Part shown: one piece after another, positions 42,393-44,036 of the stretch
Layout: each line of letters starts with the position of its first letter
Position numbering within the stretch: position 1 is the stretch's first letter
Origin: CAYUFB01 sp964444125
Lineage (GTDB): Bacteria > Patescibacteriota > Dojkabacteria > B142 > JAFGMG01
Assembly: GCA_964444125.1 (NCBI GenBank)
Contig: CAYUFB010000008.1
Location: 1 to 44,036 of the forward strand
Length of the DNA stretch: 44,036 nt
Direction: 5' to 3'
Translations under genes and position numbers: made by a program
The notes under the pieces: generated by a model
Told to the model about the DNA's origin: nothing
What the model saw: only the letters and a program-made list of their open reading frames with translations
The model's database searches: none

Positions 42393-42860
42393 TTAAGATA
42401 AATTAAATTGTCTAATGATTTCATAAATTATAATACCAAAACTCACCTCAACATTTAATGATTCTTTTTGGCCGTGCATAGGTATTGCAACACTTGTTTC
42501 ACAGATTTCTAAAGCTTCCTTAGAAACTCCGTTTATTTCATTGCCAAATACTATTGCTACGGGTTTTTGATATTGAAAATCAGTGTAATTGACAGAATTT
42601 TTTGTTAGTTCTGCTGCTATACAATGAACCTCGGAATCTACAAGATCTTGCAAGACTTTTAGAGGTTCTTTGTCATACTGCCACAGGACGCTTTCTGTAG
42701 CGCCAAGTGCGGTTTTTGGGATTCGGTTATGTGGTGGGTAAGGTGTAATCCCTGTTAGATAAAGTTTTTCTATTCCAGCGGCATCCGCTGTACGAAATAT
42801 AGCCCCAACATTGAAAGCGGAACGAATATTTTCTAAAACTACATAAATTGGATATTTCAT
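42393..42860 (-). CDS. TrmH/SpoU-family RNA 2'-O-methyltransferase
   Basis: 155 residues with all three SpoU motifs: NIRSAFNVGAIFRTADA (~11-27), VFGNEINGVS (~110) and IPMHGQKESLNVEVS (~133-147). Trefoil-knot SAM enzymes of this family methylate tRNA or rRNA ribose. The small size and lack of an N-terminal L30e-type domain resemble TrmL-like members, but the target nucleotide cannot be told. It overlaps uppP by four bases. Confidence 0.92.
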   Translation of the reverse strand: MKYPIYVVLENIRSAFNVGAIFRTADAAGIEKLYLTGITPYPPHNRIPKTALGATESVLWQYDKEPLKVLQDLVDSEVHCIAAELTKNSVNYTDFQYQKPVAIVFGNEINGVSKEALEICETSVAIPMHGQKESLNVEVSFGIIIYEIIRQFNLS

Positions 42861-43621
42861 AAAGCAATTATTAAGATGATCCCTAAGATTATACGATAGA
42901 TGCCAAAGTATTTGAGACCTAATTTGTTTATCTGACTTAACATGAAGTTGATCGCAAAGAGACCTGAAATAAATGCACTCAAAAATCCAATCGATAAATG
43001 AGCTAAATTTTCTTGGCCTAGTCCATTAGCTGACAAGTCAAGAATCTTCATAAGAACTGCGGCAGAAATAAGTGGGATACTTAGCAAAAATGAAAAATCT
43101 GCCGCATCTTTTAGGGTCATTTTTTGGCTTAATCCACCAAGTATGGTCATCCCAGATCTTGATGTGCCACGTACCAAGGATAGGATTTGAAATATACCTA
43201 TAACAAGACTATTTCGTTTTGAGAGCTTTGTATATTTTTTGGGACCAGTTTTCAAATAATCAACTCCAACCATGACAACCCCTATTATTATGAGCATGAA
43301 TATAACAATGTTTATTGACTTGAAGGTTTCGTCAATCCGATCTTCGAAAAAAAAGGCAACAAGTCCGGCTGGAATTGTGCCGATGATCAAATTAATAATG
43401 AGATTTTTGTTTTTTGTTGGGTGCAAAATTATTTCGGAGATTTTCTTTCTGTAGGTTATTAATAATGCAAGCAATGTACCTGCGTGTAGGATAAGATCAA
43501 AGGTAGTTGTTTGTTGTTCCCAATTAAATATTTCAGGGACAAGGACTAAATGCCCTGAACTTGAGACTGGTATGAATTCTGTGATCCCTTGAATCAGGCC
43601 TAATATTAGTGCTTCTAACAT
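42857..43621 (-). CDS. uppP: Undecaprenyl-diphosphatase UppP (BacA)
   Basis: 254 residues, about 7-8 transmembrane helices. Recycles the lipid carrier for wall polymers by removing a phosphate from undecaprenyl diphosphate. Signature motifs: QGITEFIPVSSSGHL (10-24) and RGTSRSGMTILGG (~150-162). It implies a peptidoglycan or related wall polymer in the cell, together with lspA and the LCP-like protein. Preceded by recG with a 44-base gap. Confidence 0.96.
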   Translation of the reverse strand: MLEALILGLIQGITEFIPVSSSGHLVLVPEIFNWEQQTTTFDLILHAGTLLALLITYRKKISEIILHPTKNKNLIINLIIGTIPAGLVAFFFEDRIDETFKSINIVIFMLIIIGVVMVGVDYLKTGPKKYTKLSKRNSLVIGIFQILSLVRGTSRSGMTILGGLSQKMTLKDAADFSFLLSIPLISAAVLMKILDLSANGLGQENLAHLSIGFLSAFISGLFAINFMLSQINKLGLKYFGIYRIILGIILIIAL

Positions 43622-43665
43622 ATTTTCTTATTTAATAATTTTTGTAACTATTCTATCAATCTTCA

Positions 43666-44036
43666 TCAAGATAAGATATCTTCAGCTGCCTGTCTAGTGG
43701 TCTTGACCAATTCGAGGTCAAAAATATTGGCAATTTTGAGATTTGGTATGCCTGCTTGCTTGGTACCATAAACTTCTCCAGGTCCACGTCTATTTAGATC
43801 AAACTCGGCCAGTTTAAATCCATCATTTTCTTTGACAAAATATTCTAATCTGGATTTCTGATCTTCGTTTGGCTCGGTAGTTGTATAAAGAAAACACCAA
43901 GCTTGTGCTTCTGATCTTCCTACTCTGCCTCGAAGCTGATGAAGTTGCGCTAAGCCAAATCTCTCCGCTCCTTCAATGACGATTATATTTGCGTTTGCGA
44001 TATCAATTCCAACTTCAATTACCGAGGTTGATAGAA
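43666..44036 (-). CDS. recG: ATP-dependent DNA helicase RecG, C-terminal fragment
   Basis: About 123 codons, open at the right edge of the window. RecG unwinds and reverses stalled forks and Holliday junctions. Visible motifs: STSVIEVGIDIANA (motif V), AERFGLAQLHQLRGRVGRS (motif VI), then DGFKLAEFDLNRRGPGEVYGTKQAG, the RecG TRG-wedge region. The TGA stop at 43666-43668 ends a normal C-terminus. Complements the RuvABC genes in this window. Confidence 0.95.
   Translation of the reverse strand, partial: LSTSVIEVGIDIANANIIVIEGAERFGLAQLHQLRGRVGRSEAQAWCFLYTTTEPNEDQKSRLEYFVKENDGFKLAEFDLNRRGPGEVYGTKQAGIPNLKIANIFDLELVKTTRQAAEDILS

Noticed and set aside
1..44036. tRNA, rRNA or tmRNA genes
   Set aside because: No cloverleaf arms with a TTCGAAT-type T-loop, no CCA ends and no rRNA signatures were recognised by eye in the gene-free gaps.

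Overview
The window reads as a chromosomal segment of an AT-rich bacterium of the Candidate Phyla Radiation (Patescibacteria). The case rests on short core genes, few Shine-Dalgarno sequences, type IV pilus (T4P) genes without an outer-membrane secretin, PilD-processed pilins beside PilM/N/O, a Fic-fold/winged-helix protein of a kind I recall from CPR genomes, and a 2.6-kaa glycine-rich surface protein. TGA is used as a stop (yebC, ruvC, xer-like gene, pilN, recG), so the UGA=Gly code of Gracilibacteria/Absconditabacteria does not apply. I cannot name the phylum from sequence alone.

Layout. 1-4103 (+): end of lspA, an RluD-type pseudouridine synthase, a degenerate LCP/LytR_C envelope protein, yebC and a catalytically dead Fic-like HTH protein. 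4178-12106 (+): a giant surface protein built from glycine-rich modules and Ig/FN3-like domains, with a membrane-bound tail carrying two carboxypeptidase-regulatory-like domains. It holds a 100-N assembly gap inside an internal repeat. 12239-15135 (+): ruvC-ruvA-ruvB and a polytopic membrane protein. 15136-17868: a Xer-type tyrosine recombinase between two long non-coding stretches (585 and 1065 bases), each with a perfect DnaA-box match. 17869-24730 (-): a possible clamp-loader delta' subunit, a small membrane protein, gyrB, an AIM24-family protein, a 49-residue membrane peptide and gyrA, ending in a clear intrinsic terminator.

24819-33617 (+) is the T4P assembly operon: pilB, pilT with a long acidic N-terminal extension, pilC, a pilin, pilD, three minor pilins and a PilX-like protein. 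Convergent to it (33676-37195, -) are two small anchored proteins and an 832-residue secreted Cys-rich protein. That operon diverges from pilM-pilN-pilO (37304-39745, +), so it is probably part of the pilus system. 39742-44036 (-) is a housekeeping run: recG, uppP, a TrmH-family methyltransferase, rsmD, rpmF, nusB, rnc, rpsP and khpA.

Two cross-cutting signals stand out. Five promoter candidates share an extended -10 of the form TGNTANACT. Three promoters sit only 6-7 bases before the start codon, which implies leaderless mRNAs. Also, pilD contains a perfect 11-bp inverted repeat with a 3-base loop just after the pilin gene.
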